64,000 nucleotides of DNA from Gammaproteobacteria bacterium (lineage in GTDB: Bacteria; Pseudomonadota; Gammaproteobacteria; Ga0077536). The translations under genes were made by a program, and so were the position numbers. Of the stretch, positions 35,079 through 45,700 are shown in pieces (position 1 is the stretch's first letter; each line of letters starts with the position of its first letter). The notes beneath the pieces are model-generated. The model made no database searches. It saw only the letters and a program-made list of their open reading frames with translations, and was not told where the DNA came from. Location: positions 310,001 to 374,000 of the forward strand of contig JACKNG010000004.1 of the NCBI GenBank assembly GCA_024235015.1, given 5' to 3'.

Positions 35079-35639
35079 TCAGTAGAGGCCGGTCTGGAGG
35101 CGCGCGGCCTCCGACATCATGTCCTGTGACCACGGCGGATCGAACACCAGCTCGACGTCGACCTCGTGGACGTTCGGCAGCTGGGCGATCTTGGCGCGGA
35201 CGTCCTCGACCAGGAACGGCCCCATGCCGCAGCCGGGGGCGGTCAGGGTCATGTCGATCTCGACCCGGTTGCCATGATTGCTCGGCATCACTTCGCAACG
35301 GTAGATGAGGCCGAGCTCTACGATGTTGATCGGAATCTCCGGGTCGTAGCAGGTGCTGAGCTGCTCCCAGATGAGGTCGATGTCGACGCTGCCGTCGCCG
35401 CTGCTGGTGGCGCGTTCGGTCGGCATGGCCTGGGCGCTCATGCCGAGCGCATCGACGTTTTCGGCGCTGATCCGCGCCAGGTTGCCGCCGACGTTGACCG
35501 TCACCGAGCCGCCGAGGGCCTGGGTGACATAGACCGGGTCGCCTTCGCGCAACGTGACCGGGGTGCCCTGCGGGATGAGCACGGCCTCGCAGTCGCGGGT
35601 GAGCGCGATCGGGCGGGTGAAGTCTTGGGCCTGGTTCAT
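35079..35639 (-). CDS. sufT: Fe-S cluster maturation protein SufT
   Basis: SufT has a MIP18/DUF59 domain and helps mature Fe-S enzymes in many bacteria. It has 186 residues. The N-terminal extension typical of SufT is present (DCEAVLIPQGTPVTLREGDPVYVTQALGG), followed by DUF59: YDPEIPINIVELGLIY and LTAPGCGMGPFL with the conserved cysteine. It ends the suf operon. Between it and sufS there are 106 bases without a gene, where sufU or sufE often lies. Confidence 0.9.
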   Translation of the reverse strand: MNQAQDFTRPIALTRDCEAVLIPQGTPVTLREGDPVYVTQALGGSVTVNVGGNLARISAENVDALGMSAQAMPTERATSSGDGSVDIDLIWEQLSTCYDPEIPINIVELGLIYRCEVMPSNHGNRVEIDMTLTAPGCGMGPFLVEDVRAKIAQLPNVHEVDVELVFDPPWSQDMMSEAARLQTGLY

Positions 35640-35745
35640 GGTGGGGCGATCCTAACAGGCTGGTGAAAAACTACCGCGCAGGCCATCTGCCGCGTTGCGC
35701 GCATCTGCGCTCCTCTCGCTGCATGTTCCCGGCGCCGCCCGTGAC

Positions 35746-36999
35746 TCACTCGACCAGCATCGTGCGCACGCGTTCGAGGGCATCGAAGATGCGCTCGACC
35801 TCTTCCTGCGTGTTGTACAGGGCGAACGAGACCCGCGCGGTGCCGGCGATGCCGAAGCGCTGCATCACCGGCATGGCGCAATGATGTCCGGTGCGGATGG
35901 CGATACCGTGGTGGTCGAGCAGGGTGCCGAGATCCTGGGGGTGGGCGCCGTCGATGTCGAACGAGAGCACCGCCGCCTTGTGTCTGGCCTCGCCGTAGAT
36001 ACGCAGGCCCGGCACCGCGCGTGCGCGCGCCGTGGCCGCCTCGAGCAGGGCGTGTTCGTGGGCCATCACCGCCGCCAGGTCGAGCGCGGTGAAGTAGTCG
36101 AGGGCCGCGGCGAGACCGAGCCCGCCGGCGATGTTCGGCGTACCGGCCTCGAACTTGTAGGGGATGTCGTTGTATTCGCTGCCTTCGAAGCTGACCACCT
36201 TGATCATGTCGCCGCCGCCCTGCCACGGTGGCATGGCCTCGAGCAGTTCGGCCCGGCCGTAGAGCGCGCCGACCCCGGTCGGGCCGAAGGCCTTGTGGCC
36301 GGAGAAGGCGTAGAAATCGCAGTCCAGGGCCTGCACGTCGACGGGCGCATGAACGACGGCCTGGGCGCCGTCCACGAGCACCGCGGCGCCGGCGGCGCGG
36401 GCCGGGGCGATCAGGGCTTCGAGCGGGTTGATGGTGCCGAGCGCATTGGACAGGTGGGCGATGGCGACCAGGCGCGTGCGCGGTGACAGCCGGGCGAGGT
36501 ATTCCTCGACCACGACTTCGCCGCGATCGTCGATCGGCGCCACCACCAGGCGGGCGCCGGTCTGCTGGCAGACCATCTGCCAGGGCACGATGTTGGAGTG
36601 GTGTTCGAGCGCCGTGATGAGGATCTCGTCGTCCGGCCCGAGGCGCGGGCGCGCGTAGCTCTGCGCGACCAGGTTGATGGCCTCGGTGGTACCGCGGGTG
36701 AACACGATCTCGTTCGCCGCGCGCGCGTTCACGAACCGCGCCACGGTCTCGCGCGCGGCTTCGTAGGCCGCGGTGGCCTCGGCGCTCAGGCTGTGCACGC
36801 CGCGATGGATATTGGCGTTCTCGTGTGCGTAGTAGGCGTCGATGCGGTCGATCACCACCTGCGGTTTCTGCGTCGTGGCCGCGTTGTCGACGTAGATCAA
36901 CGGCTTGCCGTGGACCTCGCGCGCAAGGATGGGAAAGTCGGCGCGGATGCGCTCGACGTCGAAAGCCGGGCCGCTGAGCGTTGCGATGCTGGCAGTCAT
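35746..36999 (-). CDS. sufS: Cysteine desulfurase SufS
   Basis: PLP enzyme that takes sulfur from cysteine for Fe-S cluster assembly. It has 417 residues from ATG 36999. PLP-binding Lys236 is in FSGHKAFGPTG; the persulfide-forming Cys374 is in RTGHHCAMP. YVDNAATTQKP and NANIHRGVHSLS are family signatures of group II desulfurases. It starts seven bases after sufD. Its usual sulfur acceptor, SufE or SufU, is not encoded in the operon. Confidence 0.95.
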   Translation of the reverse strand: MTASIATLSGPAFDVERIRADFPILAREVHGKPLIYVDNAATTQKPQVVIDRIDAYYAHENANIHRGVHSLSAEATAAYEAARETVARFVNARAANEIVFTRGTTEAINLVAQSYARPRLGPDDEILITALEHHSNIVPWQMVCQQTGARLVVAPIDDRGEVVVEEYLARLSPRTRLVAIAHLSNALGTINPLEALIAPARAAGAAVLVDGAQAVVHAPVDVQALDCDFYAFSGHKAFGPTGVGALYGRAELLEAMPPWQGGGDMIKVVSFEGSEYNDIPYKFEAGTPNIAGGLGLAAALDYFTALDLAAVMAHEHALLEAATARARAVPGLRIYGEARHKAAVLSFDIDGAHPQDLGTLLDHHGIAIRTGHHCAMPVMQRFGIAGTARVSFALYNTQEEVERIFDALERVRTMLVE

Positions 37000-37006
37000 G
37001 GCGGGG

Positions 37007-38317
37007 TCACTCCGCGGCCAGCGCCGCGCCCAGCTCGGACAGGCGATGGTGACCGAGGAAGCGCTGTTCGACGCGCTGGCGCAGGCTGTCGAGCGGGATG
37101 GCGGCGATGGCCTTGTCGGCGAAGGCATAGGTGAGCAGGGCGCGCGCTTCCGCTTCGGTCACGCCACGCGAGCGCAGGTAGAACAGCGCCGCCGGGTCGA
37201 GTTCGCCGACCGTGGCGCCGTGCGCGCAGGCGACGTCGTCGGCGTAGATCTCGAGTTCCGGCTTGGTGTCGATCTCGGCGCCGCGCGACAGCAGCAGGTT
37301 GTGGCTGGCCTGGCGCGCGGTGATGCCCTGGGCATCCGGGCGCACGATGACCTTGCCGTTGAACACGCCGCGGCTGCGCTCGTCGAGGATGCCGTGGTAG
37401 CGCTCCTCGCTGTGGGTGTCGCCGACGCGGTGGTCGACCACCGTGTGGTGGTCGACGTGCTGGTTGCCGCTGACCGCGAACAGGCCGTTCAGATTGCAGC
37501 GTGCGCCGCGCGCGGCGAGTTCGATGTCGATGTCGAGGCGGGTCAGCGCGCCGCCGAAGGCGACGGCGTCGGAATGCAGGGTGGCGTTTGCTTCCAGGCG
37601 GGCGACCACGCGACCGATATGCGCGGTGCTGTCTGGCTCGCCCTGCAGGCGATGGTGGTGCAACGTGGCGCCCGGTGCGAGCGCGATGCTGGTGACGATG
37701 TCGGTGAGGCTGCGATTGCCCGTGCTGCCGAGGTATTCCTCGACGATGCGCGCACTCGCGTCGCGGGCGAGACGGACGATCATGCGCGGCGCGCAGACCA
37801 GGGCATCGGCGCCGGCCACCGCGCAGACCACGTGCAGCGGCTGGTCGAGAACGCGGCCGGGCTCGATCTCCACCACCACCCCGTCACTGGCCAGGGCCGA
37901 GTTGAGCGCGGCGAAGGCGCCGGCCGGGGTCGGTGCCGGGGCGAACACTTCCGGGATGGCGGCAGCGTCGTCGGCCAGCGCCGCGGCCAGGCTGCGCACC
38001 CGCACTCCCGGCGGCAGTTCGCCCAGGCTGGAGAGATCGGCGCGGAACTGGCCGTTGACCAGCACCACGCGGTGGGGACTGGCACAGGCGCTGGGCAGCG
38101 CGGCCAGGGCCGGCGCATCGAGGGCGGCGCCATCGTCGGTGCCGGCCACGCGGTAGGCGATCGATTTCAACGGTGCCAGGCTGGTGTACTTCCAGGCCTC
38201 CTGGCGGGTATCGGGCAGACCGTGCCGGCGGACGAAATCGGCGGCGGCGCGGCGCTGTTCGCCGAGCCAGCCGTCGGCAGCGGGCACCGCTGCGAGGATG
38301 AGGTCGAGCGCGTCCAT
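37007..38317 (-). CDS. sufD: Fe-S assembly scaffold subunit SufD
   Basis: Beta-helix subunit that pairs with SufB on the SufC2 ATPase dimer. It has 436 residues. Seen: RQEAWKYTSLAPL near the N-terminus, the right-handed beta-helix middle, HHTVVDHRVGDTHSEERYHGILDERSRGVFNGKV and the end DPAALFYLRSRGVTEAEARALL, typical of SufB/SufD C-termini. The ATG at 38317 shares a base with the sufC stop (TGATG); a GTG at 38320 is an alternative. Confidence 0.94.
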   Translation of the reverse strand: MDALDLILAAVPAADGWLGEQRRAAADFVRRHGLPDTRQEAWKYTSLAPLKSIAYRVAGTDDGAALDAPALAALPSACASPHRVVLVNGQFRADLSSLGELPPGVRVRSLAAALADDAAAIPEVFAPAPTPAGAFAALNSALASDGVVVEIEPGRVLDQPLHVVCAVAGADALVCAPRMIVRLARDASARIVEEYLGSTGNRSLTDIVTSIALAPGATLHHHRLQGEPDSTAHIGRVVARLEANATLHSDAVAFGGALTRLDIDIELAARGARCNLNGLFAVSGNQHVDHHTVVDHRVGDTHSEERYHGILDERSRGVFNGKVIVRPDAQGITARQASHNLLLSRGAEIDTKPELEIYADDVACAHGATVGELDPAALFYLRSRGVTEAEARALLTYAFADKAIAAIPLDSLRQRVEQRFLGHHRLSELGAALAAE

Positions 38318-39066
38318 CACGCCGCCTCGCCGGTCAGCCAGTCGTAGCCGCGCGCCTCGAGTTCGAGCGCGAGTTCCTTGCCGCCGGTTTTGATGATGCG
38401 GCCCTTGGACAGCACGTGGACGTAGTCCGGCACGATGTAGTCGAGCAGGCGCTGGTAGTGGGTGACGACGATGAACGAACGGTTCGCGTCGCGCAGCGCG
38501 TTGACCCCTTCGGCGACGGCCTTGAGTGCGTCGATGTCGAGGCCGGAATCGGTCTCGTCGAGGATCGCGAGAAGCGGCTCCAGCACGCTCATCTGGAACA
38601 CCTCGTTGCGCTTCTTCTCGCCGCCGGAGAAGCCCTCGTTGACCGGGCGGTTGAGCAGCCCCTCGTCGAGCCCGACCGCCTTGACGCGCGCCTTGACCAG
38701 CTTGAGGAAGTCGACCGCCGACAACTCGGGCTCGCCACGGTAGGCGCGGATGCCGTTGAGCGCCGCTTTCAGCATGTAGGTGTTGTTCACACCGGGGATC
38801 TCGACCGGGTACTGGAAGGCGAGGAAGACGCCTTCACCGGCGCGCTCCTCGGGTTCGAGATCGAGCAGCGACTTGCCGTTGAAGGTGACCGAGCCGTCGG
38901 TCACGGTGTAGCCCTCGCGGCCGGCGAGGACGTGCGAGAGGGTGCTCTTGCCCGAGCCGTTCGGCCCCATGATGGCGTGGGTCTCGCCCGGGCGGACGGT
39001 GAGGTCGATACCACGGAGAATGGGTTTGCCGGCGACTTCGGCGTGCAGATTCTTGATTTCGAGCAT
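38317..39066 (-). CDS. sufC: Fe-S assembly ATPase SufC
   Basis: ABC-type ATPase of 249 residues powering the SufBC2D scaffold. Walker A is GPNGSGKST, the signature is NEGFSGGEKKRNE and Walker B LAILDETDSGLDIDAL, where the SufC-specific aspartate replaces the usual pattern. The Q-loop is FLAFQYPVEIPGV. It has no membrane partner, as expected. It overlaps sufD by one base and follows sufB by 44 bases. Confidence 0.97.
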   Translation of the reverse strand: MLEIKNLHAEVAGKPILRGIDLTVRPGETHAIMGPNGSGKSTLSHVLAGREGYTVTDGSVTFNGKSLLDLEPEERAGEGVFLAFQYPVEIPGVNNTYMLKAALNGIRAYRGEPELSAVDFLKLVKARVKAVGLDEGLLNRPVNEGFSGGEKKRNEVFQMSVLEPLLAILDETDSGLDIDALKAVAEGVNALRDANRSFIVVTHYQRLLDYIVPDYVHVLSKGRIIKTGGKELALELEARGYDWLTGEAA

Positions 39067-39110
39067 GAGATGAATCCCTGGGCCTGGGCTGTGACGAATG
39101 GTGGTGCGGC

Positions 39111-40559
<1,449 letters not shown>

Positions 40560-40591
40560 GGGTACTACCTGCCTGCGCTTGCGCGCGGATT

Positions 40592-40915
40592 CTAGAGGCT
40601 GAAGCTCTCGCCGCAACCGCAGGTCGCGGTCACGTTGGGGTTGTCGAAACGAAAGCCCTCGTTGAGGCCTTCGCGGGCGTAGTCGACCTCGGTTCCTTCG
40701 AGGTAACCGAGGCTCTGCGGGTCGACCACGATGGAGATGCCGTGCGACTCGAACACCTGGTCGTGCTCCTGCACCTGCTCGGCCAGCTCGACGACGTACA
40801 TGTAGCCCGAGCAGCCGGTCGGTTTGACCGCCAGGCGCAGGCCGTGGGGATTGTGCTCGCGGGACATGAAATCGCGCACGTGGCGCGCCGCGCGCTCGGT
40901 CAGCGTGATGGGCAT
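40592..40915 (-). CDS. iscA: A-type Fe-S carrier protein (SufA/IscA)
   Basis: Carries Fe-S clusters from the scaffold to target enzymes. It has 107 residues. The three metal-binding cysteines are at 35 (TGCSGY), 99 and 101 (TCGCGESF), the same numbering as E. coli IscA. It lies between iscR and sufB, so by context it serves as SufA; by sequence it is IscA-like. The symbol could be either. Confidence 0.92.
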   Translation of the reverse strand: MPITLTERAARHVRDFMSREHNPHGLRLAVKPTGCSGYMYVVELAEQVQEHDQVFESHGISIVVDPQSLGYLEGTEVDYAREGLNEGFRFDNPNVTATCGCGESFSL

Positions 40916-40940
40916 GGGAGGCTCTCCAGGGTCTGCGTGC

Positions 40941-41408
40941 TCAGGCGGTCGCTTCCGGGCGCAGGTCCTTGCTGGCACCGTCCTGCAGGCGGTGCAGGGT
41001 CTGCACGGTCTTGCGCTCGACGAGCTGGTTCAGGCTCACGTTGCTCAGGAAATCGCGGATCTGGCACGACAGCTCCTCCCACAGGTCGTGGGTCAGGCAG
41101 CGTTGCTCGCCGTGACAGTTGCGCTGGCCGCCGCAGCGCGTGGCGTCGACCGTCTCGTTGACCGCGTCGATGACGTCGGCGACCGAGATGGCGTCGCCCG
41201 GCCGGCCGAGCTTGTAGCCGCCGCCGGGGCCGCGCAGGCCGTCGACCAGGCCGTTGCGTCGCAGTCGCGCGAACAGCTGTTCGAGGTAGGACTGGGAAAT
41301 CCCCTGTCGCTCGGCGATCGCGGCCAGCGATACCGGGCCGCGATCATAATGCAAAGCCAGGTCGAGCATGGCGGTGACGGCGTAGCGGCCGCGCGTGGTC
41401 AATCTCAT
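40941..41408 (-). CDS. iscR: Fe-S cluster-sensing regulator IscR
   Basis: Rrf2-family regulator of 155 residues that binds a [2Fe-2S] cluster and represses Fe-S assembly genes when clusters are plentiful. The winged helix is at the N-terminus (GRYAVTAMLDLALH, SQSYLEQLFARLRRNGLV, GGGYKLGR). Cluster ligands Cys92, Cys98, Cys104 and His107 (CGGQRNCHGEQRCLTH) keep the E. coli numbering. An AGGAGG site precedes the ATG. A good IscR site overlaps its own promoter, so it autoregulates the iscR-iscA-sufBCDS operon. Although the enzymes are Suf, the regulator is the Isc type. Confidence 0.96.
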   Translation of the reverse strand: MRLTTRGRYAVTAMLDLALHYDRGPVSLAAIAERQGISQSYLEQLFARLRRNGLVDGLRGPGGGYKLGRPGDAISVADVIDAVNETVDATRCGGQRNCHGEQRCLTHDLWEELSCQIRDFLSNVSLNQLVERKTVQTLHRLQDGASKDLRPEATA

Positions 41409-41457
41409 CGGTCAGCCTCCTGCTCCGCGGGAGCTTATCTGAGCAAATTGCTGGGTA

Positions 41458-41486
41458 ATGATGCCGCAACCGACTAAAACGGTCAA
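41458..41486 (-). promoter_or_regulatory. Promoter of the iscR-suf operon
   Basis: On the minus strand TTGACC (41481-41486) and CATCAT (41458-41463) are 17 bases apart, a good sigma-70-like pair about 50 bases before the iscR ATG. The -35 is covered by the IscR site. Confidence 0.75.
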
Positions 41487-41490
41487 CTAT
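41466..41490 (-). promoter_or_regulatory. IscR type 1 binding site
   Basis: Read on the minus strand, the 25 bases match 21 positions of the type 1 consensus recognised by [2Fe-2S]-IscR: left half ATAGTTGACC, centre GTTTT, right half AGTCGGTTGC. Mismatches are at position 10 and in the last four bases. It covers the -35 element, the geometry for repression. Confidence 0.78.
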
Positions 41491-41608
41491 TGCGGCGCAA
41501 TAATCTTGCCGGAGGGAACCCGGCAGACCGCTTGAATCGCTGTGAAGGCCTCGACCGCGGGCGTACGAACCGCTGTCCATGGCGGCCGGCGCGGCGGGCG
41601 CAAGGTGG

Positions 41609-41649
41609 GCGGGCGGATGACCCGAGCCGCCGGGGGAGCGGCCGCCCGC
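41609..41649. repeat. Inverted repeat downstream of cysE
   Basis: GCGGGCGG (41609-41616) and CCGCCCGC (41642-41649) can pair perfectly, starting 10 bases after the cysE stop. It may end the cysE transcript before the iscR promoter, but no T tract follows. Confidence 0.35.
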
Positions 41650-41658
41650 GAGGTGGCG

Positions 41659-42378
41659 TCAGTCGTGCTCTTCGGTGGAGGGAGCGGCCTGGGCGGCGCC
41701 AATCTGCTGCTTGAGCTCGGCGATCTCGCGCTCGACCTCGCGGGCGTGGTCGAGCAGCGAGTCCAGCGCCTGGGACACCGGGTCCGGCATGTCGCGGACC
41801 TGGCCATAGGCGTCGAAACCGATTTTGCGCGCGGTTTCCTCGCGCTGGCGGAACTTGTCCGTCACCGGCGCCTGCACCACCTTGCCGGGCACGCCGACGA
41901 CGGTGGTCTGCGGTGCGACGTCCCGCACCACCACCGCGTTGGAGCCGATGCGCGCGTTGTCGCCGACCATGATCGGACCGAGCACCTTGGCGCCGGCGCC
42001 GATGACCACGCCGCGGCCGAGGGTCGGGTGACGCTTGCCCTTCTCCCACGAGGTGCCGCCGAGGGTGACGCCGTGGTAGAGCGTGCAGTCGTCGCCGATC
42101 TCGGCCGTCTCGCCGATCACCACACCCATGCCGTGATCGATGAAGAAGCGCCGGCCGATGGTCGCGCCCGGGTGGATCTCGATACCGGTGAGGAAGCGCC
42201 CGATGTGCGAGACGAAACGCGCCAGCCACTTGAGTTCCAGGTGCCACAAGCGATTGCTGAGGCGATAGACCAGCACGGCGTGCACGCCGGGGTAGCAGGT
42301 CAGGATCTCGAGTGCGTGACGCGCCGCCGGATCGCGGTCGAATACGCAGCTGATGTCTTCTCTGATACGCTCGAACAT
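41659..42378 (-). CDS. cysE: Serine O-acetyltransferase
   Basis: Makes O-acetylserine for cysteine synthesis. It has 239 residues of the shorter EpsC-like type. The left-handed beta-helix hexapeptides are clear: GIEIHPGATIGRRFFIDHG, VVIGETAEIGDDCTLYHGVTLGG, GRGVVIGAGAKVLGPIMVGDNARIGSNAVVV. The catalytic His is in FIDHGMG. A C-terminal helix (LDHAREVEREIAELKQQIG) extends beyond the helix domain. Cysteine supply beside the Fe-S operon is a common pairing. It is divergent from the DUF2970 gene. Confidence 0.95.
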   Translation of the reverse strand: MFERIREDISCVFDRDPAARHALEILTCYPGVHAVLVYRLSNRLWHLELKWLARFVSHIGRFLTGIEIHPGATIGRRFFIDHGMGVVIGETAEIGDDCTLYHGVTLGGTSWEKGKRHPTLGRGVVIGAGAKVLGPIMVGDNARIGSNAVVVRDVAPQTTVVGVPGKVVQAPVTDKFRQREETARKIGFDAYGQVRDMPDPVSQALDSLLDHAREVEREIAELKQQIGAAQAAPSTEEHD

Positions 42379-42489
42379 CGTCGACTGTCGCCCCCCGGCC
42401 CGCGGCCCCGAGGCGGCATCCTAACCGATAATCACGCGCGACCGGGCGACGACGTCCGCGCCCCGGGTGCGAATCCCCACGCCACGACC

Positions 42490-42720
42490 ATGACCGACAA
42501 GCCCGACCCGGACGACCACGAGCGTCCCCTCACCCTGCGCGAGACCTTCGGCAGCATCGTCGCCGCCGCCATCGGCGTGCAGAGCAACAAGAACCGCGAG
42601 CGGGATTTCCGCCGCGGTTCGGCGCGTAACTACATCGTGCTCGGCCTCGTCGCCACCCTGCTCTTCATCCTCACCGTGTACGGCGCGGTGAAGCTGATCC
42701 TCGGCCTCGCCGGCGCCTGA
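42490..42720 (+). CDS. DUF2970 small membrane protein
   Basis: Short gene of 76 residues read inside a much longer spurious frame. The block SIVAAAIGVQSNKNRERDFRRG followed by a single membrane span (about 48-70, YIVLGLVATLLFILTVYGAVKLIL) is the DUF2970 signature of proteobacteria. The function is unknown. No clear ribosome site precedes ATG 42490. It is divergent from cysE and convergent with valS, only 19 bases from the valS stop. Confidence 0.8.
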   Translation: MTDKPDPDDHERPLTLRETFGSIVAAAIGVQSNKNRERDFRRGSARNYIVLGLVATLLFILTVYGAVKLILGLAGA

Positions 42721-42739
42721 ACCGGGCCCGCGGCCCCGC

Positions 42740-45700
42740 TCAAGCGAGGCGCGCCAGTTCGGCTTCCACCTTGCTGCGTGCGGCCGCGGCCTCGGCCAGC
42801 CGGGCGCGCTCCTTGTCGACCACCGCGGCCGGCGCGCGCTCGACGAACGAGGCGTTGGCGAGCTTGGCCTCGGCACGCTGCACTTCGCCGGCCAGGCGTT
42901 CGAGTTCGCGGCCGAGGCGCGCGCGCTCGGCGTCGCGGTCGATGAGGTCGGCCAGCGGCACCAGCACCGTCATCTCGCCGGCCAGCGCACTGGCCGCGTC
43001 GTCGTCGCCACCGGCGCTGGCGATGGGCGCGGTGCGTGCGAGCTGTTCGACCAGGCGGCCGTGGGCGGCGAGCCAGCCCTGCTCGGCGGCGTTGCCGCCG
43101 CGGACCGCGACCGGCAGGCGCTTGCCGGGTTCGATGTCGTACTCGGCGCGAATGCGGCGCACGCCGAGAATGAACTCGCGCAGCCAGGCGAAGGCGGCCG
43201 CGTCATCGGCGGCGACGCCGCTGTCGTCGCCGGCGGGATAGGGCCGGTGCATGAGGGTGTCGGCCTCGAGCCCGAGCAGCGGCGCGAGCTTGAGACCGAT
43301 CTCCTCGGTGACGAAGGGCATCAGCGGGTGCAGCGCGCGCAGGCTCGCATCGAGGACCTCGAGCAGGGTCTGGCAGACGCCGTCCTTGGCCGCCTGCGCG
43401 GCGGCCTCGTCGTAGAGCGTGACCTTGGCCATCTCGATGTACCAGTCGCAGTACTCGTCCCACACGAACTCGTAGAGCGCCTGCGCGGCGAGGTCGAAGC
43501 GGTAGCCGTCGAAGCCTTCGCGCACGCGCGCCACCGTGGCGGCGAGACGACCGCGGATCCAGCGTTCGCCCAGGCCGAATTCGAGTTCTGCTGCGGGCGT
43601 CGCGCCGCGCTGCTGCTCGCAGGCCAGCATGACGAAGCGCGCCGCGTTCCAGATCTTGTTGCAGAAGTTGCGGTAGCCGCCGATGCGGCCGAGGTCGAAG
43701 CGGATGTCGCGGCCCTGTGTCGCCATCACGGCGAAGGTGAAACGCAGCGCGTCGGTGCCGAAGGCCGGGATCCCGTCGGGGAACTGGCGCCGCGTGGCCG
43801 CCTCGATCTTCGGCGCGTCCTCGGGGCGCATCAGCCCGGTGGTGCGCTTGGCCACCAGGGTGTCGAGATCGACGCCGTCGATGAGATCGAGCGGGTCGAG
43901 GATGTTGCCCTTGGATTTCGACATCTTGTTGCCATCGGCGTCGCGCACGAGGCCGTGGATGTAGACCTCGTGGAACGGCACGTCGCCCATGAACTTCATC
44001 CCCATCATGATCATCCGGGCGACCCAGAAGAAGATGATGTCGAAGCCGGTGACGAGCACGCTGGTGGGGTAGAAGGTGGCGAGCTCTGGTGTCTCGTCCG
44101 GCCAGCCCAGGGTCGAGAACGGCCACAGCGCGGAGGAGAACCAGGTGTCGAGCACGTCCGGGTCCTGGCTCAGCGCGACGTCCGGTGCAAGGCCGCCGCG
44201 GGCGCGCGCATCGGCCTCGTCGTGCCCGACGTAGATGTTGCCGGCCTCGTCGTACCAGGCCGGGATGCGATGGCCCCACCACAGTTGGCGCGAGATGCAC
44301 CAGTCCTCGATGTTGCGCATCCACTCGAAGTAGGTCTTCGACCAGTTTTCCGGCACGAAGCGGATGCGGCCATCCTCGACCGCGGCGATGGCCGGGTCGG
44401 CGAGCGGCTGGATCTTCACGTACCACTGGTCGGTGAGATAGGGCTCGATGACGGTCTGGGTGCGGTCGCCGCGCGGCACCATCAGCTTGTGCTCGTCGAT
44501 GCGGGCGAGCAGTCCCGCGGCCTCGAGTTCCTCGATTACCCGCTGGCGGGCGACGAAGCGGTCGAGACCGCGGAAGCGCTCGGGCGCGTTGTCGTTGATG
44601 GTGGCGTCGTGGGTGAAGATGTTGATCACCGGCAGCTCGTGGCGCTGCCCCATGGCGTAGTCGTTGAAGTCGTGCGCCGGGGTGATCTTGACGCAGCCCG
44701 AGCCGAACTCCGGGTCGACGTAGTCGTCGGCGATGATCGGGATCTCGCGCTCGGCCAGCGGCAGCAGCACGCTGCGGCCGATCAGGCGCTGGTAGCGCGG
44801 GTCGCCCGGGTTCACCGCCACCGCGGTGTCGCCGAGCATGGTCTCGGGGCGGGTGGTGGCGACGATGACATGCCCGCTGCCGTCGGCCAGCGGGTAGCGC
44901 AGGTGCCACAGCTTGCCCTGCTCTTCCTCGGCGACCACCTCGAGATCGGAGATCGCGGTGTGCAGTACCGGGTCCCAGTTGACCAGGCGCTTGCCGCGGT
45001 AGATGAGGCCTTCCTCGTAGAGGCTGACGAAGACCTCGCGCACGGCGCGCGAGAGATCGTCGTCGAGGGTGAAGCGTTCGCGGGTCCAGTCGATGGAGGC
45101 ACCCATGCGGCGCAGCTGGCGGGTGATGGTGCCGCCCGACTCGTCCTTCCATTGCCACACCGCGTCGACGAAGGCCTCGCGGCCGAGGTCGTGGCGCGAC
45201 TTGCCGGCCTGGGCGAGCTGGCGCTCGACCACGATCTGGGTCGCGATACCGGCGTGGTCGGTGCCGCCCTGCCACAGGGTCCGGCGACCGTTCATGCGCT
45301 GGTAGCGGATCAGGGCGTCCATCAGGGTGTCCTGGAAGGCATGGCCCATGTGCAGGCTGCCGGTGACGTTGGGCGGCGGCAGCGCGATGCAGTAGGGCGC
45401 ACCCTCGCCTTGCGGGCGGAAGTCGCCGGCGGCCTCCCAGCGTTCGTAGATGGTCTTCTCGATCGCTTGCGGGTCGTAGGTCTTGTCCATGGACGGCGGC
45501 ATCGGTCGGGCTTCCTCGGCTCGGGGCGGTGGCGGGGTCGGGCTGGTCGGGGGCGCGGCGCTCGCCATCGAGGTCGTGAGCTCGCGCCGGATCTCGTCTT
45601 TGAGTTCGGCAATGGCGCTGGCCACGCTGGTGGCGAGCAATTGTTTCAAACCGGGGCCGAGTTCGGCCAGCAGGCGGGCCGTGTCCGGTACCGCGGCGGG

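Noticed and set aside
35640..35745. Possible dispersed repeat with GTGAAAAACTAC and GCAGGCCATCTGC in the sufS-sufT gap
   Set aside because: It reminded me of short intergenic repeats of other proteobacteria, but I see no second copy in the window and cannot support it.
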